DNA from: Tubiluchus corallicola
Lineage: Eukaryota; Priapulida; Priapulimorpha; Priapulimorphida; Tubiluchidae
Length of the DNA stretch: 64,000 bases
Direction of reading: 5' to 3'
NCBI GenBank assembly: GCA_030141605.1
Contig: JAQGDQ010000112.1
Coordinates: forward strand, 502,501-566,500
Under the pieces are notes generated by a model, which was not told the DNA's origin, ran no database searches, and worked only from the letters and a program-made list of their open reading frames with translations. Numbering within the stretch: the stretch's first letter is position 1; each line of letters begins with the position of its first letter. Shown in pieces: positions 47,101 through 57,359 of the stretch. The position numbers were made by a program, and so were the translations under genes.

Positions 47101-49137
47101 ACACTGGGCAGGCAGAATTCTTAAGTAAAAGAAATCTGCTCTTCAGATAGTTAAATGTAGCAGTTATCTAGCAAAAAACTAGACACTGCTATGCCAGTGT
47201 CTTAATGCACTACTTCTGGACAAAATAATTCTGTACTGTAATTTGAATACCATAAGTTAAAGTTTAGCATAACCTATTTAACTTTTCAAATGAAAATCCA
47301 AATAAACTGAAAGCCATACATTCAGTTGTTTTCTTAATGCAAGCACATCATCTAAGTTACGATAAAAGATTACTTATATTTTGCAAAAGGATTAGTTTAG
47401 AGCTTTACTTGTAATGTGCACTGTAATTTGAACTGTGATTTCAGTTTAGTTTAAAAAATTAAATCTCTCCATTGAATCAATGTTGTTTAGCATGTGTTAT
47501 GGTAGATTAACGATGACTTAATGGCAAGATGATTTTTGTATAGTTTTGTAACTTATTTCAGGCCAATATATTGTGTAACTATAAATGCAAATGTAAAGAC
47601 TGTAAGAACTATGAATCAAACGAGGAGAGAAAGTGCTTAACTGCAATGATGGATGTTGCAAATTCCAATTATGAACATCAGGGACCAATTCAGGCGAGTA
47701 AAGCAGTCAGTTCATTCCAGCGTAGATCAGGACGATCACCAACTAACAGAGAATTGTAAGCTCAGTTTCATTTTGCGCAATTATTTCTCTACGATTTTTA
47801 TAGTTCAAGAATAATTAAACAATTTAGAGCTGTCACAGGTGCAAATTCGAGTTCTTATTGTATTCCAGGTCCTCATTAGACTCCTCACTCACAAAGTCCA
47901 AGTTCAAATCCTTTATTTTTTTTATTTCAAGGTAAAGTGTCGCTTATATTGAGGTGCAACTGACTATTTCTTTTAAGCATAACAAATGTTAAAAATAATT
48001 ATTGAATTACATAAAACTTATTGTATTTGAGAAATATTGATGTATTTAATGTCGCTGAAGATAATTTATGGGGTGCATCTTTATAATCGTAGAGACAGAT
48101 TGTGCAAAAAGGGGGAACTCGAAGAAATAACTGGAATTGACAGATTTAGGGAGCACTATGAGCTCTTTTTGACACCAGTGGGATTTGCACAAGCCATCCG
48201 TGTAATTAGAAAAATATTGTGGCTATTTTATTCTAAATTTGTTGTTTAACTAATTGAGCAGTTTCATCTAATTTGCCGATAACTACTTTTTAAGTTTTAG
48301 CATATCTAATTAAATCACGTGCTGCTTTGCAGCTTCTTGAATGATGATTTTGGAAGCCATTTTATTTTACGATTAGTCAGAAAGTTTTATTTTTTGAATC
48401 TTACACCATTTTCATTTGTATAATTTGCATGTCTTTTTTCAGATTAACTAAAATTTGCACAGCAGGCCTATATAATGTGTTACAATTTGCCCGTTACAAG
48501 AGTAGTACATGAGAACGTAGTCTTTGTCATTGACTGCTAAATGAGCTGTAATTAGCAATCAATTAATTTTTTCTTAATAGTTGTGTTTGTTATACATGTG
48601 TATTAGTTGTGTATTTCGAAGATTGCTTCGGTCCCTTTTTTATTTCTTTTTTTAATTTTCTACAAAATTGTTGATAATGTAGCTTGTACATCGAACCTCG
48701 AATCATTACTTTTCCGCTTACCAAGTTTTCAGCCTTCATGTTCGTGTTTGTCTGTGACCTTATATTTCTCTTGACCAATGTCCGACTTTGGCCTTAGTAT
48801 TGACTTTTATCTTGACCTTAATGTTGCCCTTTGTCTTTCATTTTTGGTACTAAGTGCGTACCACATTTTTTCATTTTATTTTACATTTAGGCTTCCATTT
48901 TCATTCATCACACGTGAAGTCATTGAAGCAACCTGCTCATGCATGATGGCTCAAGGTCAAGAAGCTGAACAGGCTGGTATTTCTCGCGCTATGACGGAAC
49001 AAATCATTTTGAAGGAGTTTGGGCAGTGCCTATCTCAGATCATCGAATACGCACGTAAGACTTATGGAGAACAGCACATTCCGACAATGGATTGTAGTGA
49101 TTCCATCTTTCAACCTGCAGAACAATGTGAGTGTTAG
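38105..49137 (+). CDS. LIN54: LIN54/tesmin homologue, CXC-domain subunit of MuvB/DREAM
   Basis: Nine plus-strand exons join in phase: 38105-38373, 39854-40149, 40360-40512, 41874-41989, 43839-43919, 45134-45279, 45828-45919, 47562-47755 and 48891-49137. From the ATG at 38115 this gives 527 residues, shorter than the 749 of human LIN54. Exons 5-6 encode CXC1 ([41 protein letters not shown]). Exons 7-8 encode CXC2 ([34 protein letters not shown]). Exon 9 has the C-terminal region ([30 protein letters not shown]). Both minor-groove tyrosines (LKLYC, KNYC) are kept. Family role: binding CHR promoter elements and recruiting MuvB with E2F/Rb or B-Myb partners to cell-cycle genes in the nucleus. The N-terminal exons are Gln/His/Pro-rich with [10 protein letters not shown] and agree only by phase: exon 1 may end instead at 38345 or 38387 and exon 2 may start at 39922. 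Upstream exons are possible. Three minisatellites interrupt or flank the gene. AATAAA occurs at 49942. Confidence 0.92.
43337..43360. repeat. (TA)n microsatellite in a LIN54 intron
   Basis: A pure TA run of about 12 units in intron 4 of LIN54. Confidence 0.8.
43888..44709 (+). repeat. 17-copy minisatellite made from the LIN54 exon 5 end and its 5' splice site
   Basis: Copy 1 (43888-43938) is the genuine exon end plus intron start: TGCAACTGTACAAGG through CTTAAAACT|GTGAGTTAAACTCAGTTAC. It is followed without a gap by 16 more copies ending at 44709. Eleven copies are 51 bp. Six are 43-44 bp, begin TGCCACTGTCTCAG and lack the GTACAAG segment; the short copies at 43990, 44084, 44230, 44325, 44419 and 44514 each follow a 51-bp copy, giving a higher-order unit of about 95 bp. 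All 17 keep a GTRAGT donor: 14 are GTAAGT and three (copies 1, 8, 12) are GTGAGT. The array is intronic, because the native frame reads straight into TGA after the copy 1 donor. Confidence 0.93.
46388..46824 (+). repeat. 15-copy minisatellite, 29-30 bp unit, LIN54 intron 7
   Basis: Units read CTTACTTGACCATACTC followed by AAAATACATATG. Two alternating variants occur (GACCATACTC and AACTGTACTC), and two 30-bp copies carry an extra base. A partial unit follows to about 46837. Confidence 0.92.
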
Positions 49138-49309
49138 TGTAGTGATTCCATCTTTCAACCTGCAGAACAATGTGAGTGTTAGTGTGGTGATTCCATCTTA
49201 TAACTTGCTTGGCAATGTGAGTGTTAGTGTAGTGATTCCGTCTTTCAACCTGCAGGACAATGTGAGTGTTAGTGTAGTGATTCCATCTTTCATGCTGCCG
49301 AACAATGAG
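49095..49309 (+). repeat. 4.8-copy, 45-bp minisatellite over the LIN54 stop codon
   Basis: Unit: TAGTGATTCCATCTTTCAAC, CTGCAGAACAATGTGAGTGT, TAGTG. Copies start at 49095, 49140, 49185, 49230 and 49275 (partial). The first copy encodes the last residues of LIN54 ([13 protein letters not shown]) and its TAG stop; the rest are downstream. Copies 1-4 contain GTGAGT preceded by CAAT, and most contain TTTCAACCTGCAG, an acceptor-like string. In another frame the array is open and repeats [15 protein letters not shown]. Confidence 0.9.
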
Positions 49310-49701
49310 TATTAGACAAGAATGGCCTTTGTGATGTTGAGTCCCCATGAAATTTGAATTTTTACAATGTTGGGTTTTACTGCATACTATTTTTTCCCAA
49401 AAATTGCTTGGAATCTTTTCTCTTTTTGCTTGTTAAATGCTTCTTAGTGATAACGTGTAAAATTAGAATATTTGAATTTGCAGAATTTGTCAAGAGAATT
49501 GTTGGAAAAGTTGTATTTGTTTATCAGCCACTTATGATTATTGAACCAATTGCTCTCAGTGTCATTTTATAACAGTGTAAAGGTGTAATACTATTTACAC
49601 ATTTATACCAAAGTAAATCACACCTGTCTGCTAAAGCTGTCTAAACAATTGGTATGAAAAGTATTTATATCTCTAGACATATCCGCATCCGAATGTAACA
49701 A

Positions 49702-49871
49702 ATGAGGACATCTTATGACTGTGTTGCAGGGTAACTAATGCTATTTTTGACTATTTGTATATTACTATGAAAGTCTATGGGTAAAAATGAGGATATCTTA
49801 TGACTGTATTGCAGGGTAACTAATGCTATTTTTGACTATTTGTATATTACTATGAAAGTCTATGGGTAAAG
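49702..49871. repeat. Recent 85-bp tandem duplication
   Basis: The copies at 49702-49786 and 49787-49871 start ATGAGGAYATCTTATGACTG and end AGTCTATGGGTAAA, with only about two or three differences. It lies in the probable 3' UTR or just downstream of LIN54. Confidence 0.9.
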
Positions 49872-50149
49872 TGCCAACTTTGCAGTTTAAGGCCATACAC
49901 TTCATACGTAGTGTCTTGTATATGTTTGCTAAACACTGCATAATAAACAAATTACAATTTTCTGCATTACCATTTATTATGGCACAGCACACCAAAATTT
50001 TGCATAATATTTAGCAATGGTTATCTGTCTTTTGTGAAACTTATTCTACAGAGTAAAAATACGAGTGCCGTATTTTGTATCAGGTTCTGGGAAACTGATG
50101 AAAATATGTAAGTGGCAGCTGCAGCTCTCTCTATGTTGAGTGCTGCTAC

Positions 50150-50750
50150 TGTTGCTGCTTATCACATATCCCAGAATGAAGCCAAAATTCTTGAAATCTA
50201 ATTTGTGTTCTTTTTTGTTTTGTTCTATTATTATATTCTATTTTTGAGTGAGTTCTTCTTGTTATTTTATTTTTGAATTATTGTGTGAAACAGAACTATG
50301 CTTTGTATGATTGTTGAATTTATGTTGTTTTTATTTACACATGTGCAACTTACTTTATAATATTTTTTACTGCCTGTGCAGTAAAGTACTGCAATGCGGT
50401 ATCAAAACTCCCCAAAACTAAATTGTTTTTGCTTTGCTTTTACTGCAATTTATTTTTATTGAATTATCAATTATTCTGTTTTTGAATTATTGTATGATCG
50501 TTGAATTTTTGGTGTTTTTATTTATACATGTATGCAACACATTTTGTGCATTTTTTTTACTGCCTATGCCAGCAGTACCGAAAGGATGCCAAAATTCCTA
50601 AAGGCAATTTGCTTTTTTTTGGATTCTTTTTTTAAAGGAACAATCCTAATTATTTTATTTTTGAATTATTATATGAATTATTGCACTTTGCTTTCCTTGG
50701 TATGATTGTTGGCGTATTCATTTTTTTCTTACTGATGTATAACAGTGTCT
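50150..50750. repeat. Diverged tandem array, three copies of about 180-210 bp
   Basis: Each copy has TTATTTT(A/G)TTTTTGAATTATT, then TATGATTGTTG and a TTTTTAYTTA(C/T)ACATGT-like segment, TTACTGCCT(G/A)TGC and CCAAAA(T/C)TCC. The TTTTTGAATTAT anchors are near 50270, 50480 and 50658. Confidence 0.55.
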
Positions 50751-50754
50751 CAAA

Positions 50755-53560
50755 GTGATGTCTTTTCCAGTTCTCAGAAACCACATTTATTTCATTTTAT
50801 CATTTATAAAATAGTACTAATGTAATTCTTACAGTTACCATTGCATTTTTCAAAATGCAACCCATTACATTTAGAAATTACACTGACGAAACATAACTAT
50901 TTACAGCTACAATTCCTTTTCTGCCATCAAAAAAGTTAAAAGTAAGCAGTTACAGTTGCTGTTTTTTGAATTAGTAACTGTTATTTGAAGTTATATATCT
51001 GAAGTTTGAAGTCTCGTGTGGGTATGAGACCATTGAAATTCATCCTAGAATGAATTTATATAGCTGATTTGCGCTTTAACAATAATCGACTGTACTGTAG
51101 GTATAGTTGATAAACACCTGGTTTGACTCTAGTCAAATTTAACAGTAAAAGTAGCTGTTATTTCTGTTACAGATTACAAAAAAAGAACTAGACACAGTTA
51201 CAAATTACTTCTAAAAAATTGTAACTTATTACAGTTTGTCATTTCACAATTTTGGAAAGATTTTTTGGAACTAGTTACATGCAATGCGTTACCCCCATAA
51301 CATTGTATTTTATATTTATATGAATTAGCCTTCTGCTTGTTATGATTGTTAAAGTTTTTGAGCTTTTTGCATGATATATAATTTAAGGTATATAAGTTTT
51401 TGTTTACATTTACTAATGTTCTGTGGTACTTCTATGTCTACAATTTTACCTTTTGTAAGTTTGTTCATTGTAGTACAGTATTGGTTTTCTGATCAGTTTT
51501 TCGTTCCTATGCAACTTTCCTAGTTTTAGAACAACTTTGGTATTGTAGCATGTTTTTGAGTGTCTCATAATATTATGTTGTAGCATGCTCAGTTTTTAGC
51601 TAGGTTCGTCTTAGTGAATAAGTCTTGCCTAATGTCAGTGGTAACAATGATAATAGTTACTCTACAGAAATAAAAAAGCTACCTCCAATTTTGTATGATG
51701 TATGTAATAGAAGTATGTTTCTATAACCATTTTAGCCTTATAGTACATATTTCTGGAGCAGACAGTGTACATTCTGCAGATGTTTTGATTATGTAGTTTT
51801 CCATATTTTCCAGATTGCTGAACTTTAAGCAATGTAAACCAGTTAGTTTTTTTTATTTCAAAACTATATTGTGGAACTATTTTATATGTGCATAGTAAAC
51901 ATCTGTTTGACGGTACGTCACATTTTTATTTCCTTATTTCATTTTGTTTTGTAAACATTTTTGCGAGTTTATTTTGAATTTTTATTGGAAACTAATAAAT
52001 AATTCTTGTAAAATTACTATCAATGGTATTTATACTATTCTATCTATCTATCTATGCTAGTATAATTGTAATTATTAACTGCATTTATAATAAACTTTTA
52101 TTTTATTACAAAAGAATACTGAGCAACAGTAATAACAGTGGTAGTAGCCTAATAATAGTAGTAAACTATATTTGTGGTAGCTAGCAGTAATGATGGCAAT
52201 GAGAGTAATAGCAATAGCTGCAGCAACAACAGCAATGCTAATGTCATCATCAACAACTACAGCTGTCGGTAAAGGTATGTTACAAAGCTATTATTTTGAC
52301 AATGGTATTGGATTTTACCTGAAACATCATGCCTGTCCGTTAGTTGAATATTAACCACATTTTTAAAATTATATTTTATTACTGACCAAAGTGCTTGTTT
52401 GACATTGCCAGAAAATTGCTAAGTCTATGTTTCAAGATTATTAAGAATAGAGTTACAAAATCCTAGTGAGATTCTAAACATAAAGAAATATTTTAAGCTC
52501 CTACATGTAGATTAATATTATTCATTTTTGTTCTTATTGGATATTGTATGAGCTAGTAAACTTTTAAAATAAGGTGGTGACGCCATGGTTTGGAGAAACG
52601 GTATAAAACAGGTGAGCGTTACCAGCGTAGCAGCGTAAACACGTCTGCTCAGGTTGGAAACCAGTTTGTCCATTGATCATTGAGCATTCAGCATTTGAGC
52701 ATTGACCATTGAGTATTGCATGCAGAAGGCATCTGGATGTAATGACGAGGCAATTTCATGGCATGCATGAAGGTGTCATAAGTTGGATTTATTTGAGGAT
52801 GCTGTTGCATGATATCTTTAGTGTGCTGTAATTCTGATGAATAATCTTCAAGAGAACTAAAGTCCTCAAGAACATGTTACATTATAATTCTAATAATTAT
52901 AACATATATCATGTGTTATAATTAACGTTATCAATGATTAATCACCATCATCGTCGCCAACAAGAAACAACCTTTCTTTGCGAGGCTTCCGCTGTCACAG
53001 TTAAGCTGCAGTAAGCTGTCTTTATGCTTTGATTTACAAGGCATGAAATTTGGTTTGCAGATTTATAGTGATCAGGATGAAATTATGCCAGATATTTATC
53101 TTACACAGTACTTAACCAATCGCAGTTTGTTGGCTGATGAATTCGAGCAATGATCGTTCTCAGCAGGGATTCTTGCCTAATTCTTTCAAATATGCTTGTA
53201 GTTGCTCATAATTGCTTTTAGTCTGAACTGCAGAGCCAGTTTGGTGTTGCATTGTCATTAATGGCTTTTGTTGAAACTTTGTAATAGGCCTATGACATGA
53301 TGTGAATGTCATTTATTTCATTAATTCAGATTTATTAATGTAAAATAATTCTAAGTAATTATCATCACTGTAGATCGACAGGGCGAAATCTATAAGTAGG
53401 CTTTTTGCCCATGGTTGTCTCTCTTTGATAAACCTCTGTTATTTGTTTTAGCACAAGTTTTCGCTCTCGCGTTTTATAATTATGTAATCTCTCAAGTGGA
53501 AGTGCTGCCTAACGTTATAATGTTAACAAGATTTGCTTATCAAAATAAAGCAGACAGCAG
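50755..53560. other. Unassigned stretch
   Basis: No supportable gene. It contains a TATC run near 52045 and an AGTAATAGCAATAG-type low-complexity stretch at 52130-52260. A repeated ATTGA(G/T)CATT word lies at 52670-52720. Confidence 0.35.
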
Positions 53561-53690
53561 CTCTGTGGGGTGGACGCTTGATAGCCACATGGTCTTTTTC
53601 CACCCTTGTCTCTCTGTCGTTCTGCACCCTGATTTATTATTAATTACTAATTCGTTATTGTATTATAAATTTTATGTATTGGAGAAATTA
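53560..53690 (+). mobile_element. LINE 3' end with conserved hairpin
   Basis: At 53567-53605 the hairpin has outer stem GGGTGG/CCACCC, the shared GAC(G)CTTGAT segment and an inner AGCC-ACAT-GGTC. TTGTCTCTCTGTCG follows, then an AT-rich tail with TTATTATTAATTA. The 129-codon frame over it is not a gene. Confidence 0.6.
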
Positions 53691-54317
53691 ATAAATTCAT
53701 TTCAGTTTAATTTTGTAGTAGTTGTGTTGACTGCTCACGCAAAAATGCGCTTCATCGGAATAGATATTATATGCCCATCCCCAATCCTTCCTTGGTTCAG
53801 GTGACCAGTTGTCAGTGTGCCACAAATAATGTTTTCCGGAAATAAAATGAACGTGAACAAAAATTCGATGTAATGACCACTTGCCGTTCCATCATTGGAA
53901 CTCTTAGCAGATTTCCTGACGTCACCAATATTATGTTTCTGCAAGTTTTCTTATTTTTCTCTTAAGGGGTTTAAACTACAGAAATTGCGACTGTTTTTTC
54001 TAGTTTCAATAGTTACGTATGTTTAGTAATCTACTGCCTTTTCATACTTGCAGGTAAATTCAGTAATTCGTCTCTGTATGGTATTTTAATAATTGCTAAT
54101 GTGTATTAATTTCGTTCATGGAAACTGTTCAGTAATTATTGTGAAATTCCTCAAACTCAAACTGGGTTAAAGTAATTAACCTGGTGCGATAGTGTTGTTT
54201 TCTAGAATAAATTGAAATGAAAGTCTAAGGAATAATGCCAGGCGTCCAGAACCAGAGGATTTGAAAATTACAGTCACAGATATTCTGGTAAAATCCGGAA
54301 ACTTAAGACGCCTTAAA

Positions 54318-55050
54318 GGCGCTATTACACTTTCGCACCGCCTAGCTTTTTATAGGTTATTACTCGTTTTTAGGCTCGTAAGTCATCATTCTATTATTCT
54401 TACGTCATCAGTGAATGTTTCCGCTAATCTAATTGTAATTTAATCTTATTTAGGCATAATTACCAATAATTACGCTGTATTCACAGTTCGACACAGTATC
54501 GCCATCTTGTTTGTGTGTGTGGTCACGTGACGAATTTCGTACTAGTTTATGCATTATCAGGGCCTAGCTTAAAAGGCATGTGACACACTTTCATCTTCAC
54601 CGCATTTACGAAATAAAGAAAAAACCTTTACTTTTTTATAATCTAATAGTGATAATACTACAGTAATAAATAAAATTAATGATAAATAACTGTAGTGGTC
54701 TAAAATAATTTCCCGCGATACGATACAAACTCCCGTAGCTGCAACCCTAATAATCATAAATTATGCGAAGAAACTAAAAATACAGGTTAAGGGCCAACAC
54801 GTCACTGTGCGAGAGCGATTGCGCAGCAGTGATGTAAACACGGTTATTCACGTGCAGCTTTTAATGGCGGCAGTAGGTAAGTAATGCATGATTTTAATCT
54901 GATTTTAATCTGTACTTATAAAGCGTACGCAGCAATAATATTATGGGAATATGGTGTATATTACGCCTGTTGGTCTGCTTTCTGGCCTGCAGATGTGAAA
55001 AGAACCAATAGGCCAGGAAAAGCTAGGCGGTGCGAAAGTGTAATAGCGCC
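54318..55050. mobile_element. Non-autonomous DNA transposon with perfect 33-bp inverted repeats
   Basis: The arms 54318-54350 and 55018-55050 are identical reverse complements beginning GGCGCTATTACACTTTCGCA. They are flanked by the 9-bp direct repeat CGCCTTAAA (54309-54317 and 55051-55059). A 9-bp duplication and a GG start suit Merlin or Mutator-like elements better than hAT; the class is uncertain. The interior (667 bp) has no transposase. It carries two CACGTG sites and ATGGCGGCAGTAG|GTAAGT at 54864, resembling a promoter and first exon. Confidence 0.88.
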
Positions 55051-55064
55051 CGCCTTAAATGTCG

Positions 55065-57200
55065 CATTGCCCGAATTAAACGTTTATTCAACTAAAGTAA
55101 ATAAAGCAACTGTGCTGTGGAAAACATTACAACCAGGGTTAATGAGAATATTTGATGCTAGATATGCACTGGCGACTAGATCATTTGTATTATGTGTAAT
55201 TATAGACATCCAAGAGCTTGCTGGCATTATAGAAATTTGTAAGTTCTTTTCTCATAACTGAGAGGCGTTTATTTAAATTTATGATGCTTAAAATACTATT
55301 TAAGCTTTTGTTTCTTGATTTGGAACTGAGAGGATGAAAGTAAAATATAACAGTGATGGTGCACATTCGCACTTTTGATTTTCACTTCTTAGTTACTTAT
55401 GCTGCAGCATTTTATGTACTGAGTGTGAATAAATAAAACGTGTCAGTTGAGCTTATAAGTCAGAACAGTTTGAAACTGTAGTTAGACATGACTGTTACAT
55501 TCTAATCATTACTCGTGACTTACTGGCCAAAATAGTTAACTAGCATTTAGAAAGTTTTTAATTATGCTTACATGCAAATCACTTCAAGTTTTAGTTTAAC
55601 CTTATCTAATTTGTAGAGTTAGTAGTAAATATAATATGTAATAGAATGTTAATTTGAGTGTTAATTCGAACTTTAGCACAAGACATGACATTTCAACCTA
55701 TATTGAGATATAAGAAACCTGAAATGCTTTGATAGCAGTTTGATGTGGGTGCAATTGAGCAATTTGCTCAGTTCAGTCTAAACTATCTAAAAGCTGCAGA
55801 CTCATTAAGGTCATACACCCTATCATCTCGCGGTATAATGACACTACATCCAGAAGTCACTACGAAGAACCCTTTGACTTCGGTTGCAGCTGTTCTTCCT
55901 TTACTCTGAAAATCAGCCAAGTGCAACCAGATGTAGGGCCTCACTCCCATGCACTACCTTAACTGTAAGTTTGCTTGTAGAAGTTGGTATAATTGCATTG
56001 TCTGTCATACAACTTTTACAATTGATTTCAGTTCTGACTCAGTACTTTTATATTTGAGTTTTACATTCATCACTTTAGCAAAACAAAAAACTAAATTTTT
56101 AGTTAAAGTTGAAAATGTCACAGCGTTGCAGGTAAAGATTGTCTATGTTTGATACATAAAAGATACACATAATCAGGAAGTTTGTAATATGTAGAATTGG
56201 TAATATGCTATATATTTTTACAGGACAGCTAAGAACTTGTGTAATTTTATGAAACTTTTCATGTTTGTGTTTTTGAGAAGTTGAAAGAAATGCTCAAGAA
56301 AATTTTTCAATGTTATGCAAAATTTTGAGAGGACTGAACAGGTGTTGTAAGTATCGCCATTTTTCGCTGGCATTATACAAAAAAGCATACGAAATTTGCA
56401 TTCTAAGAAAAATTGATAAAATTTACCTTGATCGCACGAATGTGTACTTCAGCTATCATGCAGTAACATGCTTTAGCTTTGTTTACTATGACGTCACAGC
56501 AATAATGTGACAGCTTTGTGAAGTCCTCAGACTAAAGCTAAGTCTCTGTGAAGAAATATATATCTATATATGTGTATATATATTACTGAGCTTCGTATAC
56601 ACTGGACAGCATTCAGAAATTGGTTGACAGAGTTTAGTAGCTTTTAAAAAAATGTTTTTTGTATGTCATAATGCAGGGTTCATAAGTCAGCATGGAAATT
56701 TGTTCGTTCTTATTGGCAACAATTCTGAAGCTTCAAAAATTGCTGAATTTTTATGACACCTTCAACAAAATGATGTGGGATGGTGGACACGTGGTTTTCA
56801 GCCACACAACTAAACTGAAATCCATTTATTTTTCATTCTTGCAAAGTTTAGGATAGGCCTACTTATTAACTAATACTAAACTAATCTCTAATTGAATAAA
56901 GATTATAGCACCATAAAAGGATTTACCGTTTCAGGGAGGATATTATTGGTTTAAATGTTAGTGAACATAATATCCGTCATTAATGGGAAATTACTTGAAA
57001 ATATATTCATGTAAGCTTAGAACTGCCAATTGTTCAAATATAGAAATAAAAGCTAAATCATGTTAAGTAACCGGAGTGGGTTATCCCTGAATAATGTTCA
57101 GTGCTTTTGTTGTCAATCTTAGGTTTTTGTGGTTACGAAGAGATTGTGAGATTTATTTTTGGTCAAGCTTGTAAATAAATTTTATTGCTGTCTCAACTGA
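55065..57200. other. Unassigned stretch
   Basis: No supportable gene on either strand. TA-rich runs lie at about 56560-56583. Confidence 0.35.
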
Positions 57201-57207
57201 GGGTTTT

Positions 57208-57351
57208 CTTAATGAAAATAAGAACCGGCATCCACTTAAGCAAAGACATGGCTTTCATTCAGACACAATATCTGTAGCATTTTGACCAATGTGTCTGAAT
57301 AAAGGCCATGTCTTTGGTTAAGTAGGTGCTGGCTATTGTTTTCATTTTAAG
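57208..57351. repeat. Large foldback hairpin, about 65-base arms
   Basis: The left arm (57208-57272) and the right arm (57284-57351, reversed) share, in order, CTTAA..TGAAAA, GCA(T/C)C(C/T)ACTTAA, CAAAGACATGGC and TTCAGACACA. The loop is about 12 bases. Mismatches and small bulges are spread along the stem. Confidence 0.75.
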
Positions 57352-57359
57352 TATTTGTT

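Noticed and set aside
49019-49315. 98-codon frame with [15 protein letters not shown] repeats
   Set aside because: Out of frame with LIN54 and made by the 45-bp array; kept only as an observation under the array finding.
52190-52275. Possible first exon starting ATGATGGCAATGAG with donor AAAG|GTATGT
   Set aside because: It is embedded in an AGTAATAGCAATAG low-complexity stretch, and no downstream exon was found.
53415-53804. 129-codon plus-strand frame
   Set aside because: It overlaps a LINE 3' end with the conserved hairpin and has no protein motif.
54864-54880. ATGGCGGCAGTAG followed by GTAAGT as the first exon of a gene
   Set aside because: It lies inside a 733-bp transposon and no downstream exon could be joined to it.
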